The notes under the pieces were generated by a model, which saw nothing but the letters and a program-made list of their open reading frames with translations, was not told where the DNA came from and ran no database searches. The position numbers and the translations under genes are program-made. This document shows positions 53,051-61,519 of a stretch of DNA of 64,000 bases, piece by piece. Source of the stretch: Clostridia bacterium (GTDB lineage: Bacteria; Bacillota; Clostridia; Christensenellales; Aristaeellaceae); the NCBI GenBank assembly GCA_017521565.1, contig JAFXCE010000066.1:40990-104989 (forward strand), given 5' to 3'. Each line of letters starts with the position of its first letter. Within the stretch, counting starts at the first letter, position 1.

Positions 53051-53079
53051 TTGCGGAAAAGCGCAGAAAAATGTATAAT
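53051..53079 (+). promoter_or_regulatory. Predicted promoter of the citDEF operon
   Basis: TTGCGG (53051-53056) and TATAAT (53074-53079), spacer 17. Confidence 0.72.
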
Positions 53080-53126
53080 ATGACTCAAATGATCTATATC
53101 AAATTGTCAAAAGAGGTGGATAAGCC

Positions 53127-53396
53127 ATGAGTAAAATCATTCGGCGCGCCACAGCCGGTACGCTTGAATCCAGTGATGTGTTTGTGACGCTGGAACCCCA
53201 TGACTCCGGCGTGGAAATTGAGCTCGATTCGGTGGTTCGCAATCAGTTTGGACCAGCCATTCTGAAGGCCGTGGAGGAAGTACTCGCTGAATGCGGCGTG
53301 AACAGCGCGAAGGTGATCGTGGTGGACCGCGGCGCGCTGGACTGCGTGATCCGCGCTCGTGTGGAAACCGCTGTTGAACGCGGGAAGGGAGAATAA
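53127..53396 (+). CDS. citD: Lyase acyl carrier protein, gamma subunit
   Basis: An 89-residue carrier that holds the 2'-(5''-phosphoribosyl)-3'-dephospho-CoA group on a conserved serine in the N-terminal part (TAGTLESSDVFVTLEP; Ser14 is the usual site). The rest, VRNQFGPAILKAVEEVLAE and KVIVVDRGALDCVIRARVE, matches CitD closely. First gene of the plus-strand operon, GAGGTGG ribosome site, and two bases from citE. Confidence 0.95.
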   Translation: MSKIIRRATAGTLESSDVFVTLEPHDSGVEIELDSVVRNQFGPAILKAVEEVLAECGVNSAKVIVVDRGALDCVIRARVETAVERGKGE

Positions 53397-53398
53397 CG

Positions 53399-54274
53399 AT
53401 GAGACGCTCCATGCTGTTTTTGCCGGGCAATACACCCAATATCATTCAGAACGCTGAGATTCTCGGCGCGGATGCGGTCATCCTCGATCTGGAGGACGCA
53501 GTCGCGCCCACCGAAAAGGATTCGGCCCGCATCCTCGTCCGCAATGCCATGCGCTACATGGGGTTTGGCCGGTGCGAGGTCATCGTGCGCATCAACTCCA
53601 TCGACACGGATTTCTGGCGCAAAGACCTGGACGCCATCATTCCGCAAAGGCCCAGCCTCATTATGCCGCCCAAAACGGCCACCGCTGAAGACGTAAAAAC
53701 CGTGGATGCCTATATCTCGGAGCTGGAAGAAAAGCTCGGTATGGAAAAGAACGCCGTGGGTCTGATCCCGCTGATCGAAACGGCGCTGGGTGTAGAAAAC
53801 GCCTTTAAGATCGCCTCGGCCTCCAAACGCGTGAAAGCCATTTTCCTCGGCGGCGAGGACCTGACGGCCGACCTGCACTGCAAGCGCACCAAGGAAGGCA
53901 ATGAAATCAGCTACGCTCGCGCCCGCATGGTGTGCGCTGCGCGCGCCGCAGGCGTAGAGGTGTACGACACGCCCTTTACCGACGTCAACGACGACGAGGG
54001 CATCTACACGGACGCCGAGTACGCCAAGAGCCTCGGTTTTACCGGCAAGTCCGCCATCTCGCCGCGCCATGTCAAGGCCATCAACGAGGTATTCAGCCCG
54101 TCCATGAAGGACATTGACTATGCCTACGAGGTCATGGAAGCCATCCGCATCGGCAAGGAACAGGGCAAGGGCGCAGTGGCGCTCAGAGGCAAAATGATCG
54201 ACGCGCCCATTGTGGCGCGCGCACAGCAGACCATTGAAATGGCCGTGGAACTCGGTCTGGGAAGGGAGGCATGA
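53399..54274 (+). CDS. citE: Citrate/citramalate lyase beta subunit
   Basis: A 291-residue TIM-barrel lyase of the HpcH/CitE family. RRSMLFLPGNTPNIIQNAEILGADAVILDLEDAV-type N-terminus (seen as SMLFLPGNTP and VILDLEDAVAPTEKD), then VIVRINSIDTDFW, LIPLIETALGVEN and FLGGEDLTADLH are intact. It cleaves the acyl thioester of the carrier, releasing the oxo-acid. In this gene cluster the product is likely pyruvate from (S)-citramalate rather than oxaloacetate from citrate. Confidence 0.94.
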   Translation: MRRSMLFLPGNTPNIIQNAEILGADAVILDLEDAVAPTEKDSARILVRNAMRYMGFGRCEVIVRINSIDTDFWRKDLDAIIPQRPSLIMPPKTATAEDVKTVDAYISELEEKLGMEKNAVGLIPLIETALGVENAFKIASASKRVKAIFLGGEDLTADLHCKRTKEGNEISYARARMVCAARAAGVEVYDTPFTDVNDDEGIYTDAEYAKSLGFTGKSAISPRHVKAINEVFSPSMKDIDYAYEVMEAIRIGKEQGKGAVALRGKMIDAPIVARAQQTIEMAVELGLGREA

Positions 54275-54276
54275 GC

Positions 54277-55680
54277 ATGAACGGCAAGCTGGTTCAATCC
54301 ATCCGCGAGGCCATTGCACTTTCCGGCCTCAAAAGCGGCATGTCCATCTCCTTCCATCATCATCTGCGCAACGGCGATTATACACTGAACCGGGTCATGA
54401 ATGAAATCGCCGCCATGGGCATCCGGGAGCTGACGCTCAACGCAAGCTCCATCTTTGATACCCATGCGCCTTTGGAAGAACACATCCGCAATCACGTTGT
54501 CACCAAGATCAACACCAATTACATGTCCGCCGCGCTGGGGCACCGCATTTCCGAGGGGCTGATGGACGCGCCGGTGGACTTCCGCACCCATGGCGGCCGC
54601 CCGAGGGATATTGCGCTTGGCAACACGCCCATCGATGTGGCGTTCATCGCCGCGCCGACGGCGGACTGCGCGGGCAACTGCTCCGGCAAGTACGGCCCAT
54701 CTGCCTGCGGCAGCCTCGGCTATGCCTTCCCGGATGCGATGTATGCCAAAAAGGTGATCGTCATCACGGACAACCTCGTCCCCTATCCCATGAAGGGCTG
54801 GTCCATTCCTGAAATTTACGTGGACTACGTGGTGGAAGTGGACGCCATCGGCAACCCGGCCGGGATTGTTTCCGGCACCACGCGCATCACCCGCGATCCT
54901 GTGGGCCTCATCATGGCCGAAACCGCCGTCAAGGTGATTCAGCATTCCGGCCTGCTTCAGGACGGCTTCTCCTTCCAGACCGGCGCGGGCGGCGCATCGC
55001 TGGCAGCAGCGAGCTTCCTCAAGGACGTCATGCTCCGCGACGGCATCCGGGGCTCCTTTGCCTCCGGCGGCATCACCGGCTATCTGGTGGATATGCTTAG
55101 CGCCGGCTGCTTTGAATCCCTCATGGATGTGCAGTGCTTCGATTTAAAGGCTGTGGAGTCCATCCGCACCAATCCTGCGCATCAGGAAATCTCCGCCATG
55201 CAGTATGCTTCGCCTGCCGCCGCCAGCGCCGTGGTGGACAAACTGGATGTGGTGATTCTGGGCGCCACCGAAGTGGATACCGATTTCAACGTCAACGTAC
55301 ACACGGACTCCAGCGGCATGATCATGGGCGGCAGCGGCGGCCACAGCGACACTGCTGCAGGCGCCAAGCTCGCCATGATCATCGCGCCGCTGTTCCGCGC
55401 AAGGCTCCCCATCGTGACCGACCATGTGTCGTGCATTTCCACGCCGGGCCGCGATATCGACGTGCTGGTCACCCAGCGCGGCGTGGCCGTAAACCCGAAA
55501 AATCAGGAACTGATGCTGCGCCTCAAGGACGCCGGTCTGCCTGTGATCCCAATTGACGAGCTCAAGACCATGGCCGAGTGCATCACCGGCAAACCCAATA
55601 AACCTGTCCGTTCCGGCCGAACTGTGGCCAACGTGATCTATCGCGACGGAACCCTGATGGACACCATCCAGAGCGTGTAA
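54277..55680 (+). CDS. citF: Citrate/citramalate lyase alpha subunit (CoA-transferase type)
   Basis: A 467-residue subunit that exchanges the acetyl group on the carrier for the substrate acid. LKSGMSISFHHHLRNGDYTLN near the start, FIAAPTADCAGNCSGKYGPSACG and MGGSGGHSDTAAGAKLAMI are well preserved. Classic citrate lyase alpha subunits are about 510 residues, so this one is somewhat short. GGAGG seven bases before the ATG at 54277 favours it over the ATG at 54271, which overlaps the end of citE. Confidence 0.94.
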   Translation: MNGKLVQSIREAIALSGLKSGMSISFHHHLRNGDYTLNRVMNEIAAMGIRELTLNASSIFDTHAPLEEHIRNHVVTKINTNYMSAALGHRISEGLMDAPVDFRTHGGRPRDIALGNTPIDVAFIAAPTADCAGNCSGKYGPSACGSLGYAFPDAMYAKKVIVITDNLVPYPMKGWSIPEIYVDYVVEVDAIGNPAGIVSGTTRITRDPVGLIMAETAVKVIQHSGLLQDGFSFQTGAGGASLAAASFLKDVMLRDGIRGSFASGGITGYLVDMLSAGCFESLMDVQCFDLKAVESIRTNPAHQEISAMQYASPAAASAVVDKLDVVILGATEVDTDFNVNVHTDSSGMIMGGSGGHSDTAAGAKLAMIIAPLFRARLPIVTDHVSCISTPGRDIDVLVTQRGVAVNPKNQELMLRLKDAGLPVIPIDELKTMAECITGKPNKPVRSGRTVANVIYRDGTLMDTIQSV

Positions 55681-55692
55681 ATGAGGTAGCAT

Positions 55693-56532
55693 ATGAGAAT
55701 CATCAAAGCTGAACAGGTCACCCAGTCCGTGCGCAGGCTGTGCATCGAGGCCAACTGCCACCTCACGGACGATCTGAAAAACTGCATTTCTGCCTGCCGG
55801 TCCTGTGAACCGTTCCCCGTGGCACAGGGCATTTTGGATCAGATCATCGAAAACTACCAGATTGCGGATGAAAACAACGTATCTGTCTGCCAGGATACCG
55901 GCATGGCCTGCGTGTTTGTGGAAATGGGTCAGGATGTGCATGTGGAGGGCAATCTGGAAGAAGCCATCCACGAGGGCGTGCGTCAGGGTTATGCCGATGG
56001 TTATCTGCGCAAATCGGTGGTGCGTGATCCGCTGGACCGCGTGAACACCGGCGACAACACGCCTGCGATGATCTATTATGACATTGTTCCCGGCGATCAG
56101 TTGAAGATCACCGTCGCCCCCAAGGGCTTCGGCAGCGAAAACATGAGTCAGATCAAAATGCTCAAGCCCTCCGACGGATTGGATGGCGTCAAAGCGTTTG
56201 TGGTCAGGGTTGTGGAAGAGGCAGGGCCCAATCCCTGTCCCCCCATCGTGGTGGGCGTAGGCGTTGGCGGTACATTTGACAAGGCGGCGCTGCTTGCCAA
56301 GAAGGCGCTTTTGCGCCCGGTGGACAGCCGGAATGACAATCCCTTCTATGCTGCGCTGGAGGATGAACTGCTTGAGAGAATCAATGCATTGGGCATTGGC
56401 CCGCAGGGCTTTGGCGGAAAAACCACAGCGCTGAAGGTCAACATCCTCTCCTGCCCCACGCATATTGCCGGGCTTCCGGTCGCAGTGAACATCAACTGCC
56501 ACGTAACCCGTCATCAGTCCGAGGTGATCTGA
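55693..56532 (+). CDS. Class I hydratase alpha subunit (fumarase/mesaconase type)
   Basis: A 279-residue [4Fe-4S] hydratase subunit. Cluster cysteines are visible in VSVCQDTGMACVF, GPNPCPPIVVGVGVGG and ILSCPTHIAGLPVAVN. Family members act as fumarase, L-tartrate dehydratase or mesaconate hydratase. Here the flanking ammonia-lyase, mutase and lyase genes call for hydration of mesaconate to (S)-citramalate, so mesaconase is the best reading. One base separates it from the beta subunit gene. Confidence 0.9.
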   Translation: MRIIKAEQVTQSVRRLCIEANCHLTDDLKNCISACRSCEPFPVAQGILDQIIENYQIADENNVSVCQDTGMACVFVEMGQDVHVEGNLEEAIHEGVRQGYADGYLRKSVVRDPLDRVNTGDNTPAMIYYDIVPGDQLKITVAPKGFGSENMSQIKMLKPSDGLDGVKAFVVRVVEEAGPNPCPPIVVGVGVGGTFDKAALLAKKALLRPVDSRNDNPFYAALEDELLERINALGIGPQGFGGKTTALKVNILSCPTHIAGLPVAVNINCHVTRHQSEVI

Positions 56533-56533
56533 C

Positions 56534-57091
56534 ATGAGTAAAAAGATTCAAACGCCCTTTACACGCGAGGATGCACGAAGCCTGAAAGCAGGCGACAGCT
56601 GCCTGATCACTGGTGTGATCTACACCGCACGCGACGCTGCGCACAAGCGTCTGTGCGAGCTTGTGGCGCAGGGCAAGCCCCTGCCCATGGATATGGAGAA
56701 CGCCATCATCTATTTTGTCGGCCCCACCCCGCCCAAGCCCGGGCAGGCCATCGGCTCCGCAGGCCCCACCACCGCCTACCGCATGGATGCATATTCTCCT
56801 GCGCTGATCGCCATCGGTCAGACCGGCATGATCGGCAAGGGCAAACGAAGCGCTGAGGTTATCGAGGCGATGAAGAAGCACGGCGCAGTATATTTCGGTG
56901 CAACCGGCGGCTGCGGCGCGCTGCTTTCCAAGTGCATCAAAAAGGCCGAAATCGTGGCTTATGAGGATCTGGGCGCGGAGGCCATCCGCCGCCTGGAGGT
57001 TGAGGATTTCCCCGTGACCGTCATCATCGACAGCGAAGGCAGAAATCTCTACGAAACCGGACGCGCAGAATACCTGCGCTCCTTGGAATAA
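56534..57091 (+). CDS. Class I hydratase beta subunit (fumarase/mesaconase type)
   Basis: A 185-residue swivelling-domain subunit. SLKAGDSCLITGVIYTARDAAHK (residues 18-40), FVGPTPPKPGQAIGSAGPTTAYRMD and YFGATGGCGALLSKCIKKAE match the C-terminal domain of class I fumarases and TtdB. It completes the hydratase with the preceding gene product. Confidence 0.92.
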   Translation: MSKKIQTPFTREDARSLKAGDSCLITGVIYTARDAAHKRLCELVAQGKPLPMDMENAIIYFVGPTPPKPGQAIGSAGPTTAYRMDAYSPALIAIGQTGMIGKGKRSAEVIEAMKKHGAVYFGATGGCGALLSKCIKKAEIVAYEDLGAEAIRRLEVEDFPVTVIIDSEGRNLYETGRAEYLRSLE

Positions 57092-57095
57092 TGAT

Positions 57096-58025
57096 ATGCT
57101 TCAGTATCAGATCAATCCCGAAAGCGATGTGCCGATCTACCGTCAGCTGGTCGATCAGATCAGCGCGCAGATCCGCTCCGGTGCGCTGAAAACCGGCGCA
57201 CAACTGCCCACTGTGCGCGAGATGGCCGAAAGGCTCCATCTGTCCTGCGGAACCATCAAGCACGTATACGACACACTGCAGGAAATGGGCGATATCGAGA
57301 TGACCCGCCGCAGAGGTACGTTTGTCAAATACGTGCGCCGCGACACCGACAGCCGCAAGAAGCAGGCCATGTATGCCATCGACCACATGATCCGCAAACT
57401 GTCGGATTTAAACTTTTCACCCGCTGAGATTCAGATTTTCCTCAATCTCAAAATGCGCGAGTGGGGACTGAAGTGGTCGGGCATCCGCATTGCGGTCGTC
57501 ACCGACTATCCGGAGGCGGCAGGCGCGCTGAACCGCCAGCTCAGCCAGATCGGCAATGTGCAGGTGAATGTGTATCCCATAAGCCAGCTGCACGACTATC
57601 CCTACCATTTGGATGAGCAAAACGACGTGATCCTTGCGTCTGTCCGGGATGCACAGCGGCTTTCAATGCTTCTGCCTAACGCCGACAAGGTTATCCGCGT
57701 GGCCTTCCACACCGATCCCGAATGCGTAACCCAAATCGCAGCCTGTTCGTGCAAAGAGGTTGGCGTGCTATGCGAAAGCGATGGCTTTTTGAGGCTGGTC
57801 AGGTCGTATCTTCCCCAAGGCTGCACGCCCTGCCGCGTGGATGATCCTGCCCAAGCGCCTGAAACTGTCGTATATGCTGAGGGCGACGGGCGCATCGATG
57901 GCTTTTCCGGGCAGAGAATTCCACTTTCGTACCAGCTTGATGAGGGATCGATGCTCTATCTGGAAGAGCGCATCAGTAAAATCCGCGACGAGCGCCAGCA
58001 GTGGCCCGGCGCGCTGAGGACTTGA
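57096..58025 (+). CDS. GntR family transcriptional regulator with unusual C-terminal domain
   Basis: A 309-residue protein. The N-terminal winged helix is typical GntR (YhcF-like): VPIYRQLVDQISAQIRSGALKTGAQLPTVREMAERLHLSCGTIKHVYDTL. The next 230 residues are not an aminotransferase or UTRA domain that I recognise; they include a possible Rossmann-like effector part (WSGIRIAVVTDYPEAAGALN). Its place inside the operon suggests it controls the two divergent promoters at 53012-53079. The start lies four bases after the hydratase stop. Confidence 0.88.
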   Translation: MLQYQINPESDVPIYRQLVDQISAQIRSGALKTGAQLPTVREMAERLHLSCGTIKHVYDTLQEMGDIEMTRRRGTFVKYVRRDTDSRKKQAMYAIDHMIRKLSDLNFSPAEIQIFLNLKMREWGLKWSGIRIAVVTDYPEAAGALNRQLSQIGNVQVNVYPISQLHDYPYHLDEQNDVILASVRDAQRLSMLLPNADKVIRVAFHTDPECVTQIAACSCKEVGVLCESDGFLRLVRSYLPQGCTPCRVDDPAQAPETVVYAEGDGRIDGFSGQRIPLSYQLDEGSMLYLEERISKIRDERQQWPGALRT

Positions 58026-58029
58026 GAGC

Positions 58030-59346
58030 ATGGAAAACATACGACGTGTCAGCGTGCGCGATATCCTGTCCGCACGAGATGAACGTGCCGCAAAGCAGCA
58101 GGCGTTTTTGAGCCGGCATGCCGTGCCGCTGATTTCTTTTACCATGAATATCGCGGGCGACATCAAGCATGACTCGCTGATTGAGCGCGCTTTTTTCGAG
58201 GGTGTACGCCGGGTACGCCGGGAAGTTGATCGCATGGGCGCGGAGGTACTTGAAGAAAACGAAGCGATCGCCTTCACCGGCTGCGAAATGCTTTGGGCAG
58301 TCCGCTGGGACGCGCAGGAGCTGAAAAAACGCATGTGCCGGATTGAGGAAGCCGACGCCTTGGGCAGGCTGTTTGATCTGGATGTGATCGCAGCTGATGG
58401 CAGGCATCTAAGCCGCGAAAGCGAGCGCAGATGCCTGATCTGTAGCGCGCCCGTTCGCGTCTGCGCCCGAAGCCGCGCGCATTCCGCTCAGGAGCTATAC
58501 GAAAAAGCCCACGAAATCATCCTCACACATTTCAGAGAACGATATATCTGCCGTGTGGGTGAACTAGCGCAGCGGGCACTTCTGTACGAGGCCATCACCA
58601 CGCCCAAGCCCGGTCTGGTAGACTGTGAAAACAGCGGATCCCACTGCGACATGGATCTGTTCAGCTTCATGGCCAGCGCCGCCGCGCTCAGGCCCTACCT
58701 GGAGGACTGTGTAAAGCTTGGTTTCAAACACGCAGACTGGGATAACCTTCAGCACCGCGGCATGCTTGCCGAGGATGAGATGTTTCATGCCGCCCATGCC
58801 AATACGCACAAGGGTGCGATCTTTTCGCTGGGCATACTATGCCATGCCATGGGCTTTTGTGGGGAAGGTGCGCAGCTTTCCGATGTTCTTTCAACGGCAG
58901 CGGAAACCGGCTCGCACTATCTTTCGCAAATTCCCGACGCCAATCATGCGCAGACCGGCGGCGAAAAGCAGTATCACCTCTACGGCCTGACCGGCGCCAG
59001 AGGCGAAGCCGCCTCCGGTTTCCGCACAGTTACAGAAACTGCCCTGCCCGCGCTGGAAAGCATGCTTGAAAATGGAAAGTCCATGGAGGAAGCCTGCCTT
59101 CACGCGCTGCTTACGCTGATGGCGCAGGTGCAGGATGCCAACATCATCCGCCGTGCAGGCATGGGTGTTCAGCACTGGGTCATGGCCAAAGCGCGGGAAC
59201 TGCTTCAAAGCGACTATACACGCTCCGAGCTTAGAAGCTTGAACGACGTATTCGTACAAAAAAACATCAGTCCCGGCGGAAGTGCCGACCTGCTGGCCGT
59301 GGCTGTATTTCTGCATTTCTGCAAAGAAAGGGAGATGCTTTCATGA
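58030..59346 (+). CDS. citXG: CitX-CitG fusion: holo-ACP synthase and triphosphoribosyl-dephospho-CoA synthase
   Basis: A 438-residue two-domain protein. Residues 1-165 are CitX-like (VPLISFTMNIAGDIKHDSLIERAFFEG, then CLICSAPVRVCARSRAHS), which transfers the prosthetic group to CitD. Residues 175-438 are CitG-like (ALLYEAITTPKPGLVDCENSGSHCDMDLFSFM, and FSLGILCHAMGF), which makes the 2'-(5''-triphosphoribosyl)-3'-dephospho-CoA precursor. The fusion occurs in other bacteria. It makes the lyase cofactor chemistry complete with CitC and CitD. It starts four bases after the regulator stop. Confidence 0.92.
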   Translation: MENIRRVSVRDILSARDERAAKQQAFLSRHAVPLISFTMNIAGDIKHDSLIERAFFEGVRRVRREVDRMGAEVLEENEAIAFTGCEMLWAVRWDAQELKKRMCRIEEADALGRLFDLDVIAADGRHLSRESERRCLICSAPVRVCARSRAHSAQELYEKAHEIILTHFRERYICRVGELAQRALLYEAITTPKPGLVDCENSGSHCDMDLFSFMASAAALRPYLEDCVKLGFKHADWDNLQHRGMLAEDEMFHAAHANTHKGAIFSLGILCHAMGFCGEGAQLSDVLSTAAETGSHYLSQIPDANHAQTGGEKQYHLYGLTGARGEAASGFRTVTETALPALESMLENGKSMEEACLHALLTLMAQVQDANIIRRAGMGVQHWVMAKARELLQSDYTRSELRSLNDVFVQKNISPGGSADLLAVAVFLHFCKEREMLS

Positions 59347-59624
59347 TGGAAGAAGCAAAACACTACAAGTTTTTTCAAAACAGAAAATGCGAGTACTTTC
59401 CCTGTCACAAAGGCGTCGCAGAGGAGGATTTCAACTGTCTGTTCTGCTACTGTCCCCTGTATGCTTTGGGTAAAAGCTGCGGAGGCAACTGCATATATAC
59501 CGGGCAGGGCATTAAAGACTGCAGCAGATGCACCGTACCGCATCAGCGCAGCAACTATGAAAGAATCGTGGAACGTTACAAAGACATTCTGAAATGCGTT
59601 TATCTGATGGATGAACAGCAATAG
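59343..59624 (+). CDS. Cysteine-rich small domain protein
   Basis: A 93-residue protein with about twelve cysteines: CEYFPCHKG, NCLFCYCPLY, SCGGNCIYTGQGIKDCSRC. This matches the cysteine-rich small domain (PF04071) known as a stand-alone or cobalamin-associated metal-binding module. The link to a B12-dependent mutase cluster fits. It overlaps the end of citXG by four bases (ATGA) and closes the operon. Confidence 0.85.
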   Translation: MMEEAKHYKFFQNRKCEYFPCHKGVAEEDFNCLFCYCPLYALGKSCGGNCIYTGQGIKDCSRCTVPHQRSNYERIVERYKDILKCVYLMDEQQ

Positions 59625-59719
59625 AAAAAACGCCCAAAGCCTTGCTTGCCGCGCTGACCGGTAGGTTCGCAGCGATCGTCAGAGGAATTTGGCCTTCCGG
59701 CACCTCACATTTCATATAA

Positions 59720-59769
59720 AAAGGTAGACTCATCATCGGGAACAAATCCCAAACGATGTGTCTACCTTT
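59720..59769 (-). terminator. Terminator retained with the displaced gene 3' end
   Basis: AAAGGTAGAC and GTCTACCTTT arms enclose a second stem (CATCGGGA with TCCC/CGATG). Read on the minus strand it ends in a T run, so it terminates the frame that stops at 59791. Confidence 0.75.
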
Positions 59770-59790
59770 ACTATTAAGGTTGCTTGTCGC

Positions 59791-59889
59791 TTACTTCGCC
59801 AGCGCCTGGGAAACCGCAACGGCAACGGCGACGGTCATGCCGACCATCGGGTTGTTGCCCCTGACGGTCAATCCCACATTTTGCATATC
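59791..59889 (-). pseudogene. Displaced 3' end of a gene at the integration junction
   Basis: The minus strand reads a conserved-looking C-terminus (GLTVRGNNPMVGMTVAVAVA then VSQALAK and stop at 59791), followed by a proper terminator, but no start or upstream part exists: the frame dissolves into integrase-flanking DNA after about 30 codons. This is what is left when a tyrosine integrase inserts into the 3' part of a gene. I cannot name the gene. The crossover core probably lies within 59830-59890. Confidence 0.45.
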
Positions 59890-60027
59890 TCCACATATCC
59901 GCTTCAGCATTTTCATTGTCAGATATGGTTTGTTTCGTATCTTGTACTCTTCCCTGCTCCCGAGAACTCCATCCTCGTGTGGTCAATGCGTGGTCAGAGT
60001 ATTCAGGTGCCAATCTTGTGGTCATGT

Positions 60028-61254
60028 TCATAGATACATCGAATTGAGAATCTCGATAGACTGTTTCCGCATCTCATCGGTCGCATGGACATACACCCGC
60101 CGCGTTGTCATTTCGCTCTTATGCCCCAATCGCCTTTGAATCTCCTTACTGGAAACGCCGGCTTCTTCAAGTTCAGTTGCATGTGTATGCCTGAGTGTAT
60201 GGAAGTCAAATGCCGGATGCCCAAGTTCTTTATGAACCACGTACGAACAGTGCTGCATAACACGCGGTTGAATATATGACCCATCGCTCCTTACCGTAAC
60301 CATCTGTATTTCCTCGCCATTACCATCCGTACCGATGTATCCGTCCGAGTCCCTATACAGATGAATATACGCATCACCAAAGTCCTGCCGAAACTGAAGT
60401 TGCCGCTGTCTCTCCCGCTTCAAATATGCCATCGTTTCCCTGTCCATGTCGATTTTGCGATAGGAATCATACTTGGGAGGAACAAACCGCCACTGCTGCC
60501 GTTCCTTATACCATTGCACCTGTTTATTGACATCAATTTGCCCATTCTCAAAATCAACATCATCCCAAAGAAAAGCAAAGGATTCACCAATTCGCGTTCC
60601 TGCCCGGTAGCCAAAGAGCAACGGTGTATAACAGGAATGTCCCTCTGGAAACCGCGCGAAAATCTCATTCACAACTTCTCTTGCCAATGGCACTCTGAGT
60701 TTAGAGCGAAGCCGCCTTGATGCATTCCATGATGGAAGTTCAACCTCCAGCGCTTCATTCCTCACAACCCACTTCATCCGCTTTGCGTACTTCAGTGCTT
60801 TTGAGATAATACCCTTGATACTTACAATCGTATTCCTTGAATACTGCTTCCTTACCAATTCATTGAGAAAGCGTTGAATCAAATGCGTAGATAATGAAGA
60901 CACCCTGTAAGAGCCAAGCGCTGGTTTGATATGCGCGCGTATTCTCTTCTCATAGTTTTTTACAGTTTCGTCTGCCAACTGCAACTTACAGTATTCCTCA
61001 ATCCAACTGTCTAAAACATCAGAAAATGATATCTCGCGTACATTTACCACGTCACCGCCATTAAGGTATTCAGAATATGCAATAGCGGCAGCGGCCATAG
61101 CATCCTGCTTTCTTCGGAATCCACTTTTCCCTTTCCACTTTCGTTTACCATTGACAGAAGCCACTTCAAACCGGTATTCCCAATTCTGTTTTTTCTTCTT
61201 TCCATTCTTATCATATTTGCCCGCATTTCTATCACGATATGTAATCTCGCCCAC
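60028..61254 (-). CDS. Tyrosine-type site-specific integrase
   Basis: A 408-residue tyrosine recombinase. It has an N-terminal arm-binding domain (residues 1-65, basic), a core-binding domain (75-160) and a catalytic domain with Arg in RAGTRIGESFAFLWDD, the HxLRH box as FHTLRHTHATELEEAG, the His in RRLGHKSEMTTRRV and the nucleophile Tyr in VYVHAT. GTG start with GGAGG five bases before. It points at the displaced gene end, typical of the integrase edge of an ICE or prophage. Its DNA is noticeably richer in A and T than the chromosome to the left. Confidence 0.93.
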   Translation of the reverse strand: MGEITYRDRNAGKYDKNGKKKKQNWEYRFEVASVNGKRKWKGKSGFRRKQDAMAAAAIAYSEYLNGGDVVNVREISFSDVLDSWIEEYCKLQLADETVKNYEKRIRAHIKPALGSYRVSSLSTHLIQRFLNELVRKQYSRNTIVSIKGIISKALKYAKRMKWVVRNEALEVELPSWNASRRLRSKLRVPLAREVVNEIFARFPEGHSCYTPLLFGYRAGTRIGESFAFLWDDVDFENGQIDVNKQVQWYKERQQWRFVPPKYDSYRKIDMDRETMAYLKRERQRQLQFRQDFGDAYIHLYRDSDGYIGTDGNGEEIQMVTVRSDGSYIQPRVMQHCSYVVHKELGHPAFDFHTLRHTHATELEEAGVSSKEIQRRLGHKSEMTTRRVYVHATDEMRKQSIEILNSMYL

Positions 61255-61519
61255 TCATTCCTCCTTCCTTCGCCCCTTTCCATGCTTCTCCGGGAAACCT
61301 GTTCCCACAAGCATTGTATCATGCGTTTACATAGGCTTTGGTTTACAAAATACCATCAAAATAGCCGTGTTGATACCTACCCTCAACACGGCCAACTCAT
61401 CTTTCTATCATCTTTTTAACATCTTCAAAGCATCTTTGATACATCCGGATATCATCTCTGAAACATCTTTTGAGCATCTTTGGAAGCAAATGCAACGCAA
61501 AACACCCCTTCATTCCATC

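Noticed and set aside
59625..59719. Small gene or terminator after the cysteine-rich protein gene
   Set aside because: No frame with a ribosome site and no convincing stem with a T run could be found here.
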